A stretch of DNA of 64,000 nucleotides, taken from assembly GCF_000269965.1 (NCBI RefSeq), contig NC_017219.1, positions 310,001 through 374,000 of the forward strand. Direction: 5' to 3'. The notes below the pieces were generated by a model that was not told the origin of the DNA, did not search any database, and saw nothing but the letters and a program-made list of their open reading frames with translations. The translations under genes and the position numbers were made by a program. Source of the stretch: Bifidobacterium longum subsp. infantis ATCC 15697 = JCM 1222 = DSM 20088 (GTDB lineage: Bacteria > Actinomycetota > Actinomycetes > Actinomycetales > Bifidobacteriaceae). This document shows positions 1 to 9,320 of the stretch, piece after piece. Every line of letters begins with the position of its first letter. Within the stretch, counting starts at the first letter, position 1.

Positions 1-233
1 AACAGGCCGATGCGACCCCGTCGCCGCAGCCATCCGGCAAGCCCGCGACTGATTCCGATGCGGCGACGCATGCCGCCGGCAAGGGAACCGCTGCCGGTCA
101 GGCATCATCCACCACGAATGCCCGTCCGACGTCACTGGCACGTACCGGAAGTTCGGTCACGGTGTTTGTCGTGCTGACGGTCGGATTGATGCTGATCGGC
201 GTCTCGCTGAATGTGTGGCGTATGCGTCGCTGA
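1..233 (+). CDS. C-terminal end of a sortase-anchored surface protein (partial)
   Basis: The frame is open from the window edge to TGA at 231-233. The visible 76 residues are an Ala/Thr/Ser/Pro-rich stalk, then LARTG, a hydrophobic segment (VFVVLTVGLMLIGVSL) and a basic tail WRMRR. This is the layout of a cell-wall sorting signal. LAxTG instead of LPxTG is the motif used by class E sortases in actinobacteria (family knowledge). The functional domain lies outside the window, so the role is unknown. Confidence 0.7.
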   Translation, partial: QADATPSPQPSGKPATDSDAATHAAGKGTAAGQASSTTNARPTSLARTGSSVTVFVVLTVGLMLIGVSLNVWRMRR

Positions 234-259
234 TGCCGACTGTCCGCTCATAATCATCC

Positions 260-294
260 GGCGCCGTCTTCCACATGAAGTGAAGGACGGCGCC
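260..294. terminator. Hairpin after the surface-protein gene
   Basis: GGCGCCGTC (260-268) pairs with GACGGCGCC (286-294). It lies 26 bases after the stop. There is no clear T tract, so termination here may be weak or Rho-dependent. Confidence 0.4.
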
Positions 295-446
295 GCCTAT
301 TCGGCGCGAATGAAAGCCGCATGTAGGGCACGGGTCGAACCTTCGCGCGACAAAGCCGCACGCCGGGACCATGCACGATTGCAAGCATCGTCTTCCCTAC
401 CTTCGGGTAGACTGCTTGAGATCTTGTTTTATAAGGAGACCTCAAA

Positions 447-2060
447 GTGACGCAAAAGCAATCCGTGGTGATTATCGGCGGCGGTCCGGCTGGACTGACC
501 GCCGCATGGGAACTCGTCAAGGACGGCGGCGCGGAAAACTATGACGTGACCGTGCTGGAAGCGACCCGCGAATTCGGCGGTATCTCGCGCACCGTGAAGC
601 ACAACGGCAACCGCATGGATATCGGCGGCCACCGTTTCTTCTCCAAAGACGAACGCATCATGGATTGGTGGAAGACCGTTCTGCCGTTGCAGGGCGCACC
701 CTCCTATGATGACAAGAAGCTCGGCCGCGACCACGACATGGAGCCGGGAGGCCCCGATCCGGAGACGGAGGACAAGGTGATGCTCAAGCGCCACCGCGTG
801 TCCCGTATCTTCTGGAACCGCCACTTCTTCGATTACCCGATTTCGCTGAGCCCCAACACGTTGAAGGCCATGGGCTTCAAGCTCACCATGGTGGCCGGTT
901 TCAGCTACCTGAAGTCCATGTTCCACAAGCTGCCGGAAGACAACCTGGAGAACTTCTACATCAACCGTTTCGGCCGCAAGCTGTATTCGATGTTCTTCGA
1001 GGGCTACACGGAGAAGCTGTGGGGCCGCCACCCCTCCCAGATCTCCGCCGACTGGGGTGCCCAGCGCGTCAAGGGCCTGTCCATCATGGGCGTGCTCAAG
1101 AACGCCTTCCAGAAGCTTAGCCCTAGGAAGCGCTCCAACGCGGAGGTCGAGACCTCGCTGATCGAGGAGTTCTGGTATCCGAAGTACGGTCCCGGCCAGC
1201 TGTGGGAGACCGTCGAGTCCAATTGCGAGGCCGCCGGCGTCAAGGTGCTGACCGACGCCAGGGTGGTCGAGGTCCGCCAGACCGATGGTGCCGTGTCTTC
1301 CGTGGTGTACGAGGATTCCGAGGGCAACCGCACCGAGCTTTCCGGCGACCAGTTCATCTCCTCGATGCCGGTCAAGGACCTGGTCAACGCCATCGACGCG
1401 GCCGGCGACGATCCCGAGGCCGCTGATTCCAAGCCCGCCCCGGCCGATATGACCGAGGTGGCCAACGGCCTGCCGTACCGCGACTTCGTGACCGTGGGCC
1501 TGCTGGTCAAGCACCTGAAGCTCAAGAACACCACCAACATCCCCACCCTCGGCAATCCGCCGATCGTGCCGGACTGCTGGATCTACGTGCAGGACCCGGG
1601 CTACAAGGTCGGCCGTCTGCAGATCTTCAACAACTGGAGCCCGTATCTGGTCAAGGACGTGGACGACACCGTCTGGGTCGGCCTCGAGTACTTCTGCGAG
1701 GAGGGCGACTCGTTCTGGAACATGAGCGAGGAGGACGTCACCAAGTTCGCGATCTCCGAGCTCACCCGCATGCGTGTGATCAACGGTCCGGACGAGGTCA
1801 TCGACTCCCATCGTGAGCGCGTCAGGAAGGCGTACCCCGCCTACTTCGACACCTATGAGCACATGGACGAGCTCATCGAGTACCTCGACGGCTTCGGCAA
1901 CCTGTACTGCGTGGGCCGTAACGGCCAGCACCGCTACAACAACATGGACCACTCCATGGCCACCGCCATGGAGGCCGTCGGCAACATCAAGACCGGCAAG
2001 ACGTCCAAGAAGAACGTGTGGTCCGTCAACACCGAAAAGTCCTACCACGAAAAAAAGTGA
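447..2060 (+). CDS. FAD/NAD(P)-binding amine-oxidase/UDP-galactopyranose-mutase-like flavoprotein
   Basis: 537 residues starting at GTG 447, preceded by AAGGAG at 433-438. The N-terminus has a dinucleotide-binding motif VVIIGGGPAGLTAAWEL followed by an acidic residue (VTVLEA) and a flavoprotein signature FGGISRTV...DIGGHRFF. These are typical of NAD(P)-binding protoporphyrinogen-oxidase/UDP-galactopyranose-mutase-like proteins. Near the C-terminus CVGRNGQHRYNNMDHSMATA looks like the second FAD-contacting segment. Such proteins often act on glycan precursors, but no transferase or polymerase gene is adjacent, so the substrate is not assigned. It is a monocistronic gene with its own terminator. 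Confidence 0.75.
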   Translation: MTQKQSVVIIGGGPAGLTAAWELVKDGGAENYDVTVLEATREFGGISRTVKHNGNRMDIGGHRFFSKDERIMDWWKTVLPLQGAPSYDDKKLGRDHDMEPGGPDPETEDKVMLKRHRVSRIFWNRHFFDYPISLSPNTLKAMGFKLTMVAGFSYLKSMFHKLPEDNLENFYINRFGRKLYSMFFEGYTEKLWGRHPSQISADWGAQRVKGLSIMGVLKNAFQKLSPRKRSNAEVETSLIEEFWYPKYGPGQLWETVESNCEAAGVKVLTDARVVEVRQTDGAVSSVVYEDSEGNRTELSGDQFISSMPVKDLVNAIDAAGDDPEAADSKPAPADMTEVANGLPYRDFVTVGLLVKHLKLKNTTNIPTLGNPPIVPDCWIYVQDPGYKVGRLQIFNNWSPYLVKDVDDTVWVGLEYFCEEGDSFWNMSEEDVTKFAISELTRMRVINGPDEVIDSHRERVRKAYPAYFDTYEHMDELIEYLDGFGNLYCVGRNGQHRYNNMDHSMATAMEAVGNIKTGKTSKKNVWSVNTEKSYHEKK

Positions 2061-2075
2061 GTAAACCTTGTTGAG

Positions 2076-2104
2076 CTCCCTCGTCACAGAGGGAGTTTTT
2101 TTTG
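2076..2104 (+). terminator. Intrinsic terminator of the flavoprotein gene
   Basis: CTCCCTC (2076-2082) and GAGGGAG (2089-2095) form a perfect 7-bp stem with a 6-base loop, followed directly by eight or more T. Confidence 0.9.
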
Positions 2105-2266
2105 GTTTTCGGCGGGCCGTTTTGCGTTGGTCGAGTTGGCGTTGTACAGTAAACGAAGTTCGCGAAGACTCAGAGACGCAGCGAACATTCATGAGCGGTG
2201 CGACCGCAATAATCACTCTTAACGCCTGGATAGGCATGGGCCTGTTCGGTATGGAAAGGGCAACCA

Positions 2267-4330
2267 GTGGCAAATAGCCAGAATCTTGAGGATATGAAGC
2301 TGCCTGAGCTCAAAGAGCTCGCTAAACAGATGGGCCTGCGCGGCACGTCGACCATGCGCAAGCCCGAGCTGCGCGCCACCCTGCAGGCGGCGCGCAATGG
2401 TGGAGAGCCGCCGGCCGGTGTGACCGTGCGCGCCCCCAAGGCCGCCAAAACCGCCAAGGTCGTCAAGGCTCCGCAGCCCGATGCCGCTGAGGCCAGCACC
2501 ACAGACAATGCTGACGCGGCCACCCAGTCGCTGGCTCCAGCTCCGGCTGCCACGGAACCGCAGCTCGATTTGCCGCTTCCCGTGGCCGACGATGCCAAGA
2601 AGGACGAGACCGAACCGCGACGCACCCGTCGTAAGGCCGCCGATGATGCCGCATTCGAACCGCGTGCGGCCCGTCGTCGTCGCGATGACGACCAGTCCGA
2701 TTTCGCTCGCCGCAAGCCGCGCAAGAAGGCCGATGAGGCCGGCGATCTGCTGGCCACGCTCGATTTGGGAGATGCAGCGCCTACCGAGCGTCGCCGCGAG
2801 CGCCATGAGGACGTGGAAGTTCCTCTGATTCGCCGAGTCCGTGATGATGAGGACGAGCAGCCTCGCCGCCGCCGTCGCACTGCGGAAAACAGCGAAGAAA
2901 CCGTGCGTGACCTCGACGATATCCTGGCCACGCTGCCCACGCAGAAGCACGAGGAAACGGCCGAAGACGGCGAGCAAAACGACGATCACGAGTTTGTGCG
3001 TCGTAACCGCCGCGACCGTAGCGATCGTAACGATCGCGATAACCGTAATGATCGCAACGATTGCCGTAACCGCCGCATGCGTGGCCGTGATCGCGACAAC
3101 GCCGATGATGATCGTCGCTATGATGATCGCGATAATCGTAGCGATCGCAATGACCGTGATAGCCGCCGCGAAGAGCCGCAGGAGGATCTGGTGCCGGTGG
3201 CCGGCATCGTCGACGTGCTCGACTCCTACGCTTTTGTGCGCACTTCCGGCTACCTGCCAGGCCCGAACGACGTGTACGTTTCCATGGGCCAGGTCAAGAA
3301 GTACGGTCTGCGCAAGGGCGATGCCGTCCATGGTTCGATTCGCGCCCCGCGCGAAGGCGACCGTCGCAACCAGCGCCAGAAGTTCGTGCCGCTGCAGGCC
3401 ATCGATTCCATCAACGGCCAAAGCGTTGAAGAAGCGCTCAACCGTCCGCAGTTCTCCAAGCTCACGCCGCTGTACCCGCAGGAGCGTTTGAAGCAGGAGA
3501 CCGCCCCGAACAAGCTCACCGGCCGTATCATGGACATCGTTTCCCCGATCGGCAAGGGCCAGCGTGGTCTGATTGTCTCCCCGCCGAAGGCCGGTAAGAC
3601 CATCACCCTGCAGAACATCGCCAACTCCATCGCCGCCAACAACCCCGAGGTCCACCTTATGGTGGTGCTCGTGGACGAGCGCCCCGAAGAGGTCACCGAT
3701 ATGGAGCGCACGGTCCAGGGCGAGGTCATTTCCTCCACCTTCGACCGTCCGGCCTCCGATCACACCACGGTTGCCGAACTGGCCATCGAACGCGCCAAGC
3801 GTCTTGTGGAGCTCGGCCAGGACGTGGTCGTACTGCTCGATTCCATGACCCGACTGGCTCGCGCTTACAACATCGCAGCCCCTGCCTCCGGCCGCATCCT
3901 GTCCGGTGGTGTGGACGCGCAGGCCCTCTACCCGCCGAAGAAGTTCTTCGGCGCCGCCCGCAACATCGAGAACGGCGGTTCCCTGACCATCATCTCCTCC
4001 GCGCTGGTCGAGACCGGCTCCAAGATGGATGAGGTGATTTTCGAGGAGTTCAAGGGCACCGGCAACATGGAGCTGCGCCTGTCCCGCGAGCTGGCGGACA
4101 AACGACTGTTCCCGGCCATCGACATCAACGCTTCCGGCACCCGCCGCGAGGAGCTCATCACCAATCCGCAGGAACTGCCGGTCATCTACCGTCTGCGTCG
4201 TCTGCTGGGAGGCATGGAGCCCGAGCAGGCCTACCAGACGCTGGTGCCGCGCCTCAAGAAGACCGCCACCAATCGGGACTTCCTCGCCGCCATCGTGCAG
4301 CAGCAGAGCGGAGCCGTGAACGGCAACTGA
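2267..4330 (+). CDS. rho: Transcription termination factor Rho
   Basis: 687 residues, GTG start at 2267 after GAAAGGG. Order of parts: a Rho N-terminal SAP-like domain ([15 protein letters not shown], about residues 10-45); a long charged insertion (about 45-300) ending in an Arg/Asp/Asn-rich tract; the cold-shock-like primary RNA-binding domain (from [19 protein letters not shown]); and the hexameric ATPase with Walker A SPPKAGKT (near residue 440) and Walker [17 protein letters not shown]. The terminal [22 protein letters not shown] is a Rho hallmark. At about 690 residues it is much longer than the 419-residue E. coli protein because of the insertion, as in other high-GC actinobacteria. 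The extra basic tract probably adds RNA contacts (inference). The gene end is part of a duplicated hairpin. Confidence 0.97.
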   Translation: MANSQNLEDMKLPELKELAKQMGLRGTSTMRKPELRATLQAARNGGEPPAGVTVRAPKAAKTAKVVKAPQPDAAEASTTDNADAATQSLAPAPAATEPQLDLPLPVADDAKKDETEPRRTRRKAADDAAFEPRAARRRRDDDQSDFARRKPRKKADEAGDLLATLDLGDAAPTERRRERHEDVEVPLIRRVRDDEDEQPRRRRRTAENSEETVRDLDDILATLPTQKHEETAEDGEQNDDHEFVRRNRRDRSDRNDRDNRNDRNDCRNRRMRGRDRDNADDDRRYDDRDNRSDRNDRDSRREEPQEDLVPVAGIVDVLDSYAFVRTSGYLPGPNDVYVSMGQVKKYGLRKGDAVHGSIRAPREGDRRNQRQKFVPLQAIDSINGQSVEEALNRPQFSKLTPLYPQERLKQETAPNKLTGRIMDIVSPIGKGQRGLIVSPPKAGKTITLQNIANSIAANNPEVHLMVVLVDERPEEVTDMERTVQGEVISSTFDRPASDHTTVAELAIERAKRLVELGQDVVVLLDSMTRLARAYNIAAPASGRILSGGVDAQALYPPKKFFGAARNIENGGSLTIISSALVETGSKMDEVIFEEFKGTGNMELRLSRELADKRLFPAIDINASGTRREELITNPQELPVIYRLRRLLGGMEPEQAYQTLVPRLKKTATNRDFLAAIVQQQSGAVNGN

Positions 4331-4471
4331 GGTTGCCGTTCAGGCAAACCCGGTGGGCTTGCCGACGGCGACGCCTGAGTGAGGCGGCAGCCGAACGAAG
4401 GTTGGATCGAGTCCGCGCGTAGCGTGGTCCGTTCTTGCTGGTGGAGCCGTGAACGGCAACTGAGGTTGCCG
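4310..4471 (+). repeat. 29-bp direct duplication of the rho 3' end with hairpins
   Basis: The 29 bases at 4310-4338, which contain the rho stop codon, recur exactly at 4443-4471. In the first copy GAACGGCAAC (4318-4327) and GTTGCCGTTC (4332-4341) form a perfect 10-bp stem around TGAG, so the stop codon sits at the loop. The second copy keeps the hairpin with one mismatch. Neither has a T tract. The stretch 4331-4500 holds no gene. Confidence 0.75.
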
Positions 4472-4510
4472 CTCGGAAGTCCGATGCCTTACCGATAATG
4501 ATGCGATGAT

Positions 4511-4540
4511 GGGGACCGCGGAGATTATTCCGCGGGCCCC
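4511..4540 (-). terminator. Hairpin after the LacI regulator
   Basis: GGGGaCCGCGGA (4511-4522) faces TTCCGCGGgCCCC (4528-4540), a GC-rich stem 22 bases past the regulator stop on the minus strand. There is no T run. Confidence 0.5.
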
Positions 4541-4562
4541 ATCGGCGTTTCCGGTGCGTCGA

Positions 4563-5681
4563 TCACGCCACCGCCGGCGAGCTCTCCCGGTAGTGGATCG
4601 AGAAATCGACGTAACGCTGCTCGGCTGCGCCGCGCCCGCCGCCGGCCACTTGCTCCAGAATGGCGTCGACCGCGCATTGCGCGATCTGCTCCTTGCCAAG
4701 CTCGACGGAGGTCAGCGAGGGAATCGTGTATTGCGCCTCCTCGAGGTTGTCCATGCTGACCACGCGCAGGTCGTCCGGGATGCGCACGCCCATCTCGCGC
4801 AGTTGTCGCAACGCACCGAAGGCGAGCAGGTCGTTGTAGCACAGAAGGGCGTCGGCCTTGATGCCTTCCTCGAACATGCGACGCACGATTTCCGAACCGT
4901 TGCGTCTGGTGGCGATGCCCCGTCCCACATAGCCTGCGCCGCCGCTGGCATCGTCCTTGGCCTCCTCGTCGGTCTCCCAGGCGGGGATGGGCCTGATGAG
5001 CTTGGCATCCACTGGCACGTCGGCCTGTGCCAATGCTTCGAGATATCCCTGCGTACGCAGCGTTTCGGTTGAGGTCCGTCGTCGGTCGAGCGCGCCGCCG
5101 ATCAGCGCGATGCGCCGGCAACCCGCGTCGAGCAGATGCTGGGTCAGCGCCTTGACCGCGTCGATGTTATGCACGAGGATATGGGGCGCGGGCACGTCAA
5201 ACAGGCACTCGCCGAGCACGACGAGCGGATAGTCGCCGGCCAGGCGGGCGATGTCGCGGCGTTCCATGAGCAGGGGGCTCAGAATCAACCCGTCACTCAT
5301 CTTGCGCGCCATGGCGGCGACGCTTTCCAACTCATGTCGCCGACTGAAGGCCGTGGATTCCACGGTTACGCCGTATCCGCGTCGCCGTGCCGCGGCAATC
5401 ACGCGTTCGGCGAGCTCGGCGAAATATATCTGGGTGAGACTGGGAATGGCCAGGGATATCAGCCCGGTTCTCCCTGAGCGCAGGCTGCGTGCCCGTTCGT
5501 CGGTTACATATCCCAGCATCTCGATGGCCTGCCGGATGCGTTCGCGGGTAGTCTGCTTCATATACGGGTAATCGGAAAGATAGTTGGACACCGAGGTCAC
5601 CGACACCCCGGCGAGCTGCGCGACGTCGCGCATGGTGGGGGTGGGTTTGTCGGCGACGGCCGATGTCGTTCTTTCACTCAC
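4563..5681 (-). CDS. LacI-family transcriptional regulator
   Basis: About 372 residues from the preferred GTG at 5681, which has AAAAGAG upstream. A GTG at 5711 would add 10 residues. The N-terminus has a LacI helix-turn-helix (TMRDVAQLAGVSVTSVSNYLS) with hinge (AIEMLGYVTDERARSLRSG), then a periplasmic-binding-protein-like sensor domain (GLISLAIPSL..., ...LRVVSMDNLEEAQYTIPSLTSV). It is the last gene of a minus-strand cluster with a GPH symporter and a GH2 hydrolase, so it most likely represses that cluster in response to a glycoside or its product. Candidate operators lie upstream of the hydrolase. The ligand is not known. Confidence 0.9.
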   Translation of the reverse strand: MSERTTSAVADKPTPTMRDVAQLAGVSVTSVSNYLSDYPYMKQTTRERIRQAIEMLGYVTDERARSLRSGRTGLISLAIPSLTQIYFAELAERVIAAARRRGYGVTVESTAFSRRHELESVAAMARKMSDGLILSPLLMERRDIARLAGDYPLVVLGECLFDVPAPHILVHNIDAVKALTQHLLDAGCRRIALIGGALDRRRTSTETLRTQGYLEALAQADVPVDAKLIRPIPAWETDEEAKDDASGGAGYVGRGIATRRNGSEIVRRMFEEGIKADALLCYNDLLAFGALRQLREMGVRIPDDLRVVSMDNLEEAQYTIPSLTSVELGKEQIAQCAVDAILEQVAGGGRGAAEQRYVDFSIHYRESSPAVA

Positions 5682-5773
5682 AGGTGGCTCTTTTCTCGGG
5701 TGGGCGCCCACCGTCCGGCGGTGCGTTTCCTCCCATCATAACGACGGCCGTCCCGTTCTCCCGAAACGTCGAA

Positions 5774-5815
5774 GGGCTCCGTGTCCGATGCCGGAACGCA
5801 TCGGACACGGAGCCC
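5774..5815 (-). terminator. Strong hairpin between symporter and lacI genes
   Basis: An 18-bp perfect inverted repeat (5774-5791 with 5798-5815) with loop CGGAAC lies 29 bases past the symporter stop. It may attenuate transcription into the regulator gene. The T tract is poor. Confidence 0.65.
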
Positions 5816-5843
5816 TCTCAGTCATTGTGTGGAGCGGATATCC

Positions 5844-7289
5844 TTACTTTGTCGCCGAGCCAGACGCGGCGGTCTCGGACACCAGATCGGCGGGTGCGGT
5901 CTGGTATCCCTCCGCGCCGCGTTCGACCAGGATGCGCTGGTATTCCTTGAACTCGGTCTCGGTGTAGTCGTACTTCGTCAGAATCAGCAGCTTGAGCAGC
6001 GCGCCCAGCGCCGGCAGGATCGAGATCACGATGAACAGGCCGTTCAGCGTGCCCGACGTCTGCGCGACGTTCGGCTGATAGCCGAGGAAAGTGAGCGTCA
6101 GACCGGTCGTGGCGCCGGCGAGGGCGATGGCCAGCTTGCTGGAGAAGGTCTGGCCGCCGAAGACCACGGCCTCCGCACGGTGCCCGGTCTTGACCTGGCT
6201 GTATTCGATAGTCTCGGCCAGCATGGCGGACAGGATCGGGTTGCTCATCGAGTACATGCACCAGGTGATGCCGATGAACACGAAGGTCAATGTCGTGTTC
6301 GAGTATCCGACGAAGTAGAAGACCACGCGGAAGGCGATCTCGGCGATGAGCAGCACGCGGACGAGGTTCACCTTCTTGTAGCGGCGGGTCAGCACCGGGA
6401 TGAGCAGGAAGGTCAGCGCGCTGAAGGTGCCGATCAGGCCGAAGCCACTCATCAGCCCGGCGTTCGACATGTTGTAGGTGAAGAAGTAGATCATCATGTT
6501 GTTGACCATTTCCATGAAGAACTTCAGGAAGAAGATCACCAGGATCATCATCATGTACTTGTTCGCCTTGACGGCCTCGAACACCTGCTTGTAGGAGAGC
6601 TTCTCCGCCTTGTCGGAGGCGGCGATGCGCTCCTTGGTGAACAGGTAGCCGAACTCCATGATCACGAAGCCCGCGATCATGAGGATCGACACGGAGATCA
6701 GATAGCTCATCGACGGAGTGTTGTTCTGCTTGAACTGCGCGAGCATCACCGGCATGATGATGCCGGCCATGGCGATGCCGGCGGACACGCCGATGTTGGC
6801 GACGGTCACTAGGTCGGTGCGGGTCTGGCGGTCATGCGACATCACGGTGGACAGCGACCAGAACGGGATGTCGGAGAAGGCGTAGCAGGTGCCCCACAGG
6901 ATGTAGGTGGTGCCGCAGAAGACGATCTTGCCGGCCACCGGGATGTCCGGGTCGATGAAGCAGGCGATCGTCGCGACGACCACGAAGATCGGGGCGATCT
7001 TCATCCACTTGCGGAACTTGCCTTGCTTGCTGGGCTTGCGGGAGTCCATGAACCCGGAGACCAGCGGGTCGAAGACGGCGTCCCACAGGCGGGCGACCAG
7101 GAAGATCGCGCTGGCGACCACCGAGGAGATGCCGACCACATCCGTGTAGTAGATCAGGATGAAGCTGCCGATGATGCCGTAGCTGAAGCACTGTCCGAAT
7201 CCGTAGCAGAAATACGCCACGTATTCCTTGAGGCTCACTTTGTCCGCATTGCTGGATTTGACCGGTGCGGCTGCCGTTGCCGATGTCAT
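5844..7289 (-). CDS. GPH-family (MelB-like) sugar:cation symporter
   Basis: 481 residues with about 12 hydrophobic segments. The N-terminal region YVAYFCYGFGQCFSYGIIGSFILIYYTDVVGI and the motif ARLWDAVFDPLVSGFMDSRKPSKQGKFRKWM match the glycoside-pentoside-hexuronide family, which couples sugar entry to Na+ or H+. RBS GAAAGGGAA lies before the ATG. It sits 73 bases after the GH2 hydrolase gene on the same strand, so it probably imports the glycoside cleaved by that cytoplasmic enzyme. Substrate class (glucuronide or galactoside) cannot be decided from sequence alone. Confidence 0.9.
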   Translation of the reverse strand: MTSATAAAPVKSSNADKVSLKEYVAYFCYGFGQCFSYGIIGSFILIYYTDVVGISSVVASAIFLVARLWDAVFDPLVSGFMDSRKPSKQGKFRKWMKIAPIFVVVATIACFIDPDIPVAGKIVFCGTTYILWGTCYAFSDIPFWSLSTVMSHDRQTRTDLVTVANIGVSAGIAMAGIIMPVMLAQFKQNNTPSMSYLISVSILMIAGFVIMEFGYLFTKERIAASDKAEKLSYKQVFEAVKANKYMMMILVIFFLKFFMEMVNNMMIYFFTYNMSNAGLMSGFGLIGTFSALTFLLIPVLTRRYKKVNLVRVLLIAEIAFRVVFYFVGYSNTTLTFVFIGITWCMYSMSNPILSAMLAETIEYSQVKTGHRAEAVVFGGQTFSSKLAIALAGATTGLTLTFLGYQPNVAQTSGTLNGLFIVISILPALGALLKLLILTKYDYTETEFKEYQRILVERGAEGYQTAPADLVSETAASGSATK

Positions 7290-7362
7290 ATTGTTCCCTT
7301 TCTCTATTTATTGGTTCGATTGTGAAGGGTGGCCATATCCGCACCCATGTCGGCGCTCGTTC

Positions 7363-9183
7363 TCACACCTGCACGTAGCCGTAGGTGTGCTTGCTCAGCA
7401 ACACCTCTCGTATGCGCTTGGGGTCGAATTTGTATTCGTGGTCGTGGTCGAGCAGGCCGTTGACCTCCTGTTCCACGTCGGAGGTCTGCGTGTAGCAGAA
7501 GCCAACGCAATAGTCGATGTCCATCACGGCCCGCGTCAGGGCCGCGATCTGATCAACGACCTTGTCGGGGTCGGTGATACGCTCACCGTAGCCCCACGAA
7601 TCCTCGGTGTGACCGCCCGGCTCATAGGCCACGCCGCCGTATTCGGTGACCATCACCGGCACGCGCTGCTGTTCGTACCCCTGGCAGAACACGCGGCGGC
7701 CGCCCATCGGGGAGGGTGCTCCAGCCAACACTTCGTCGCGACGGCCCTGATAGGTCTCCAGCAGTTCGTCGGCATCGGCGTTGTAGTCGTGGATCGTGGC
7801 GATGTCGGTGCGCGTCTGCTCGTAGCCATCGTTGCCGATGACCAGGCGCGAGGGATCGAAGGCCTTCGCCTGATAATAGAGCGAGTTGACGAAGGTGCGC
7901 TCCTGCTCGCTGTGGGCGATGTCGAAGACGCCCCACGACTCGTTCATCAGCACATAGGCGAACACCGAGGGGTGGTTGACGTGCTTGCGCAGGTAGGCGG
8001 GCAGCTCGCGCTCCACATTGGCGATGAGCTCCGGGCCGAATTCGTAGGCGCTGGGCATCTCGGCCCAGACGATGAAACCGAGCTTGTCGCACAGGTAGAG
8101 CATGCGGTTGGACTCGAGCTTCTGATGGATGCGGTTGCCGTTGAAGCCCATGGCCTTCATCTTCTCGATGTCGGCGCGGAACTCGTCGGCGGTGCCCGTC
8201 AATCCTCCGCCCGGGTAATAGCCCTGGTTGAGCAGCAGCTTCATGTAGTACTTCTGGTCGTTGAGGAAGATCATCTTCCCGTCGCTGGTTACATCACGCA
8301 GACCGAAGTAGCTGGACACCTCGTCGGTGGTCTCGCCGCCGGAGCGCACGGTGAAGTCGATGTCGTAGAGGTCCGGCGTCGAGGGCGTCCATGGATGCGG
8401 TTCGGGGGACGGGTCGTAGTTGCGGATCTCGACGGAGAACCGGGCGCGCGCGTTGGTGAAGGAGACGGTGCCGTGCGTGACCGGCTTGCCTTCGAAGGTC
8501 ACGTTGTAGTCGAGCTCCGCGTCGACGTTGACATTGAGCGAGGCATCCACGTCGAGGCGCGCTTGGTTGGCGTGCGGGGTCATCGTGAAGTCGGTCAGAT
8601 GCACGTCGCCGGTCTCTTCGAGCCACACGCTCTGCCAGATGCCGATGGTGCGCGTGTACCAGCAGGCGAAGTTGCCGTCCTTCCATGCCTGCTTGCCGAG
8701 CGGTTGGTCGGTGCGGTTGAAATCGACGACCTTGACGACCAGTTCGTTTTCCTTGGCCGCGTAAGGCGTCACATCGAAGCGGAAGGGCGTGTGTCCGCCT
8801 TGGTGCGAGCCGACGTGTCGGCCGTTGAGCCACACGTCGCAGGCATAGTCGACGGCCTCGAAGTTGAGCAGGTATCGTTTGCCCGGGCGCATGTCGAGGT
8901 CGAAGGAGCGGCGGTACCACACGACGGGGTGATACTGCGGTTCGTCCACGCCGGACTTGGGGAAGGTGTAGCTGTAGGGCACCTCGATGGTGCGGTCGAA
9001 TTCGGGGAAGGCCATCGAGGCCGCGGCTTGGAGGGTCTCGGGTGTGGACTCCATCGCGTTGTTGCCTTGGTTGCCGTTCTTGGTCCCGGCCGGTGCGCCG
9101 GGGATCGCGAAGTCCCAGGTGCCGTTGAGATCGACCCAGTTGCGTCGGACGCATTGGGGGTCGGGGTATTGGATTCGCTCCAT
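7363..9183 (-). CDS. Glycoside hydrolase family 2 enzyme (beta-glucuronidase/beta-galactosidase type)
   Basis: 606 residues from ATG at 9183 with AGAAAGGA upstream; a GTG at 9210 has no such site. N-terminal jelly-roll sugar-binding domain (RRNWVDLNGTWDFAI), immunoglobulin-like middle domain, and a TIM barrel with GFNGNRIHQKLESNRMLYLCDKLGF. Likely acid/base is Glu about 415 in MNESWGV and likely nucleophile Glu about 514 in MVTEYGGVAYE. There is no signal peptide, so it is cytoplasmic. The length of about 600 fits compact GH2 beta-glucuronidases and related enzymes better than the 1000-residue LacZ type. It is first in a cluster with a GPH symporter and a LacI regulator, and a candidate operator overlaps its promoter. 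Confidence 0.88.
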   Translation of the reverse strand: MERIQYPDPQCVRRNWVDLNGTWDFAIPGAPAGTKNGNQGNNAMESTPETLQAAASMAFPEFDRTIEVPYSYTFPKSGVDEPQYHPVVWYRRSFDLDMRPGKRYLLNFEAVDYACDVWLNGRHVGSHQGGHTPFRFDVTPYAAKENELVVKVVDFNRTDQPLGKQAWKDGNFACWYTRTIGIWQSVWLEETGDVHLTDFTMTPHANQARLDVDASLNVNVDAELDYNVTFEGKPVTHGTVSFTNARARFSVEIRNYDPSPEPHPWTPSTPDLYDIDFTVRSGGETTDEVSSYFGLRDVTSDGKMIFLNDQKYYMKLLLNQGYYPGGGLTGTADEFRADIEKMKAMGFNGNRIHQKLESNRMLYLCDKLGFIVWAEMPSAYEFGPELIANVERELPAYLRKHVNHPSVFAYVLMNESWGVFDIAHSEQERTFVNSLYYQAKAFDPSRLVIGNDGYEQTRTDIATIHDYNADADELLETYQGRRDEVLAGAPSPMGGRRVFCQGYEQQRVPVMVTEYGGVAYEPGGHTEDSWGYGERITDPDKVVDQIAALTRAVMDIDYCVGFCYTQTSDVEQEVNGLLDHDHEYKFDPKRIREVLLSKHTYGYVQV

Positions 9184-9197
9184 TGCTTTCCTTTCTC

Positions 9198-9209
9198 TGT
9201 ATCGTTTCA
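9198..9209 (-). promoter_or_regulatory. Candidate LacI operator O2
   Basis: On the minus strand TGAAACGATACA matches the upstream site TGAAACGTTACA at 11 of 12 positions. It lies just before the RBS of the GH2 gene. Confidence 0.5.
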
Positions 9210-9291
9210 CAAAAACAATGTCGTTGTCTTTGTGATTGAAAGTACTGTTATCGCACTACTTTGTCGCAGTCACTTCCTTGTTGACGCTTCT

Positions 9292-9320
9292 ATTCTGTAA
9301 CGTTTCAGAATTGCTGTCAA
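9292..9320 (-). promoter_or_regulatory. Promoter of the glycoside operon with overlapping operator O1
   Basis: Minus strand: -35 TTGACA (9320-9315), 17-base spacer, -10 CAGAAT (9297-9292). The near-palindrome TGAAACGTTACA (9307-9296) covers the spacer end and the -10 start, a classical repression position for a LacI protein. The surrounding 9184-9545 stretch is AT-rich and has no gene. Confidence 0.6.

Noticed and set aside
429-2273. Long minus-strand open frame opposite the flavoprotein gene
   Set aside because: Low-complexity Val/Gly/His/Leu-rich translation typical of the complement of a high-GC gene; no RBS; the plus-strand gene is clearly real.
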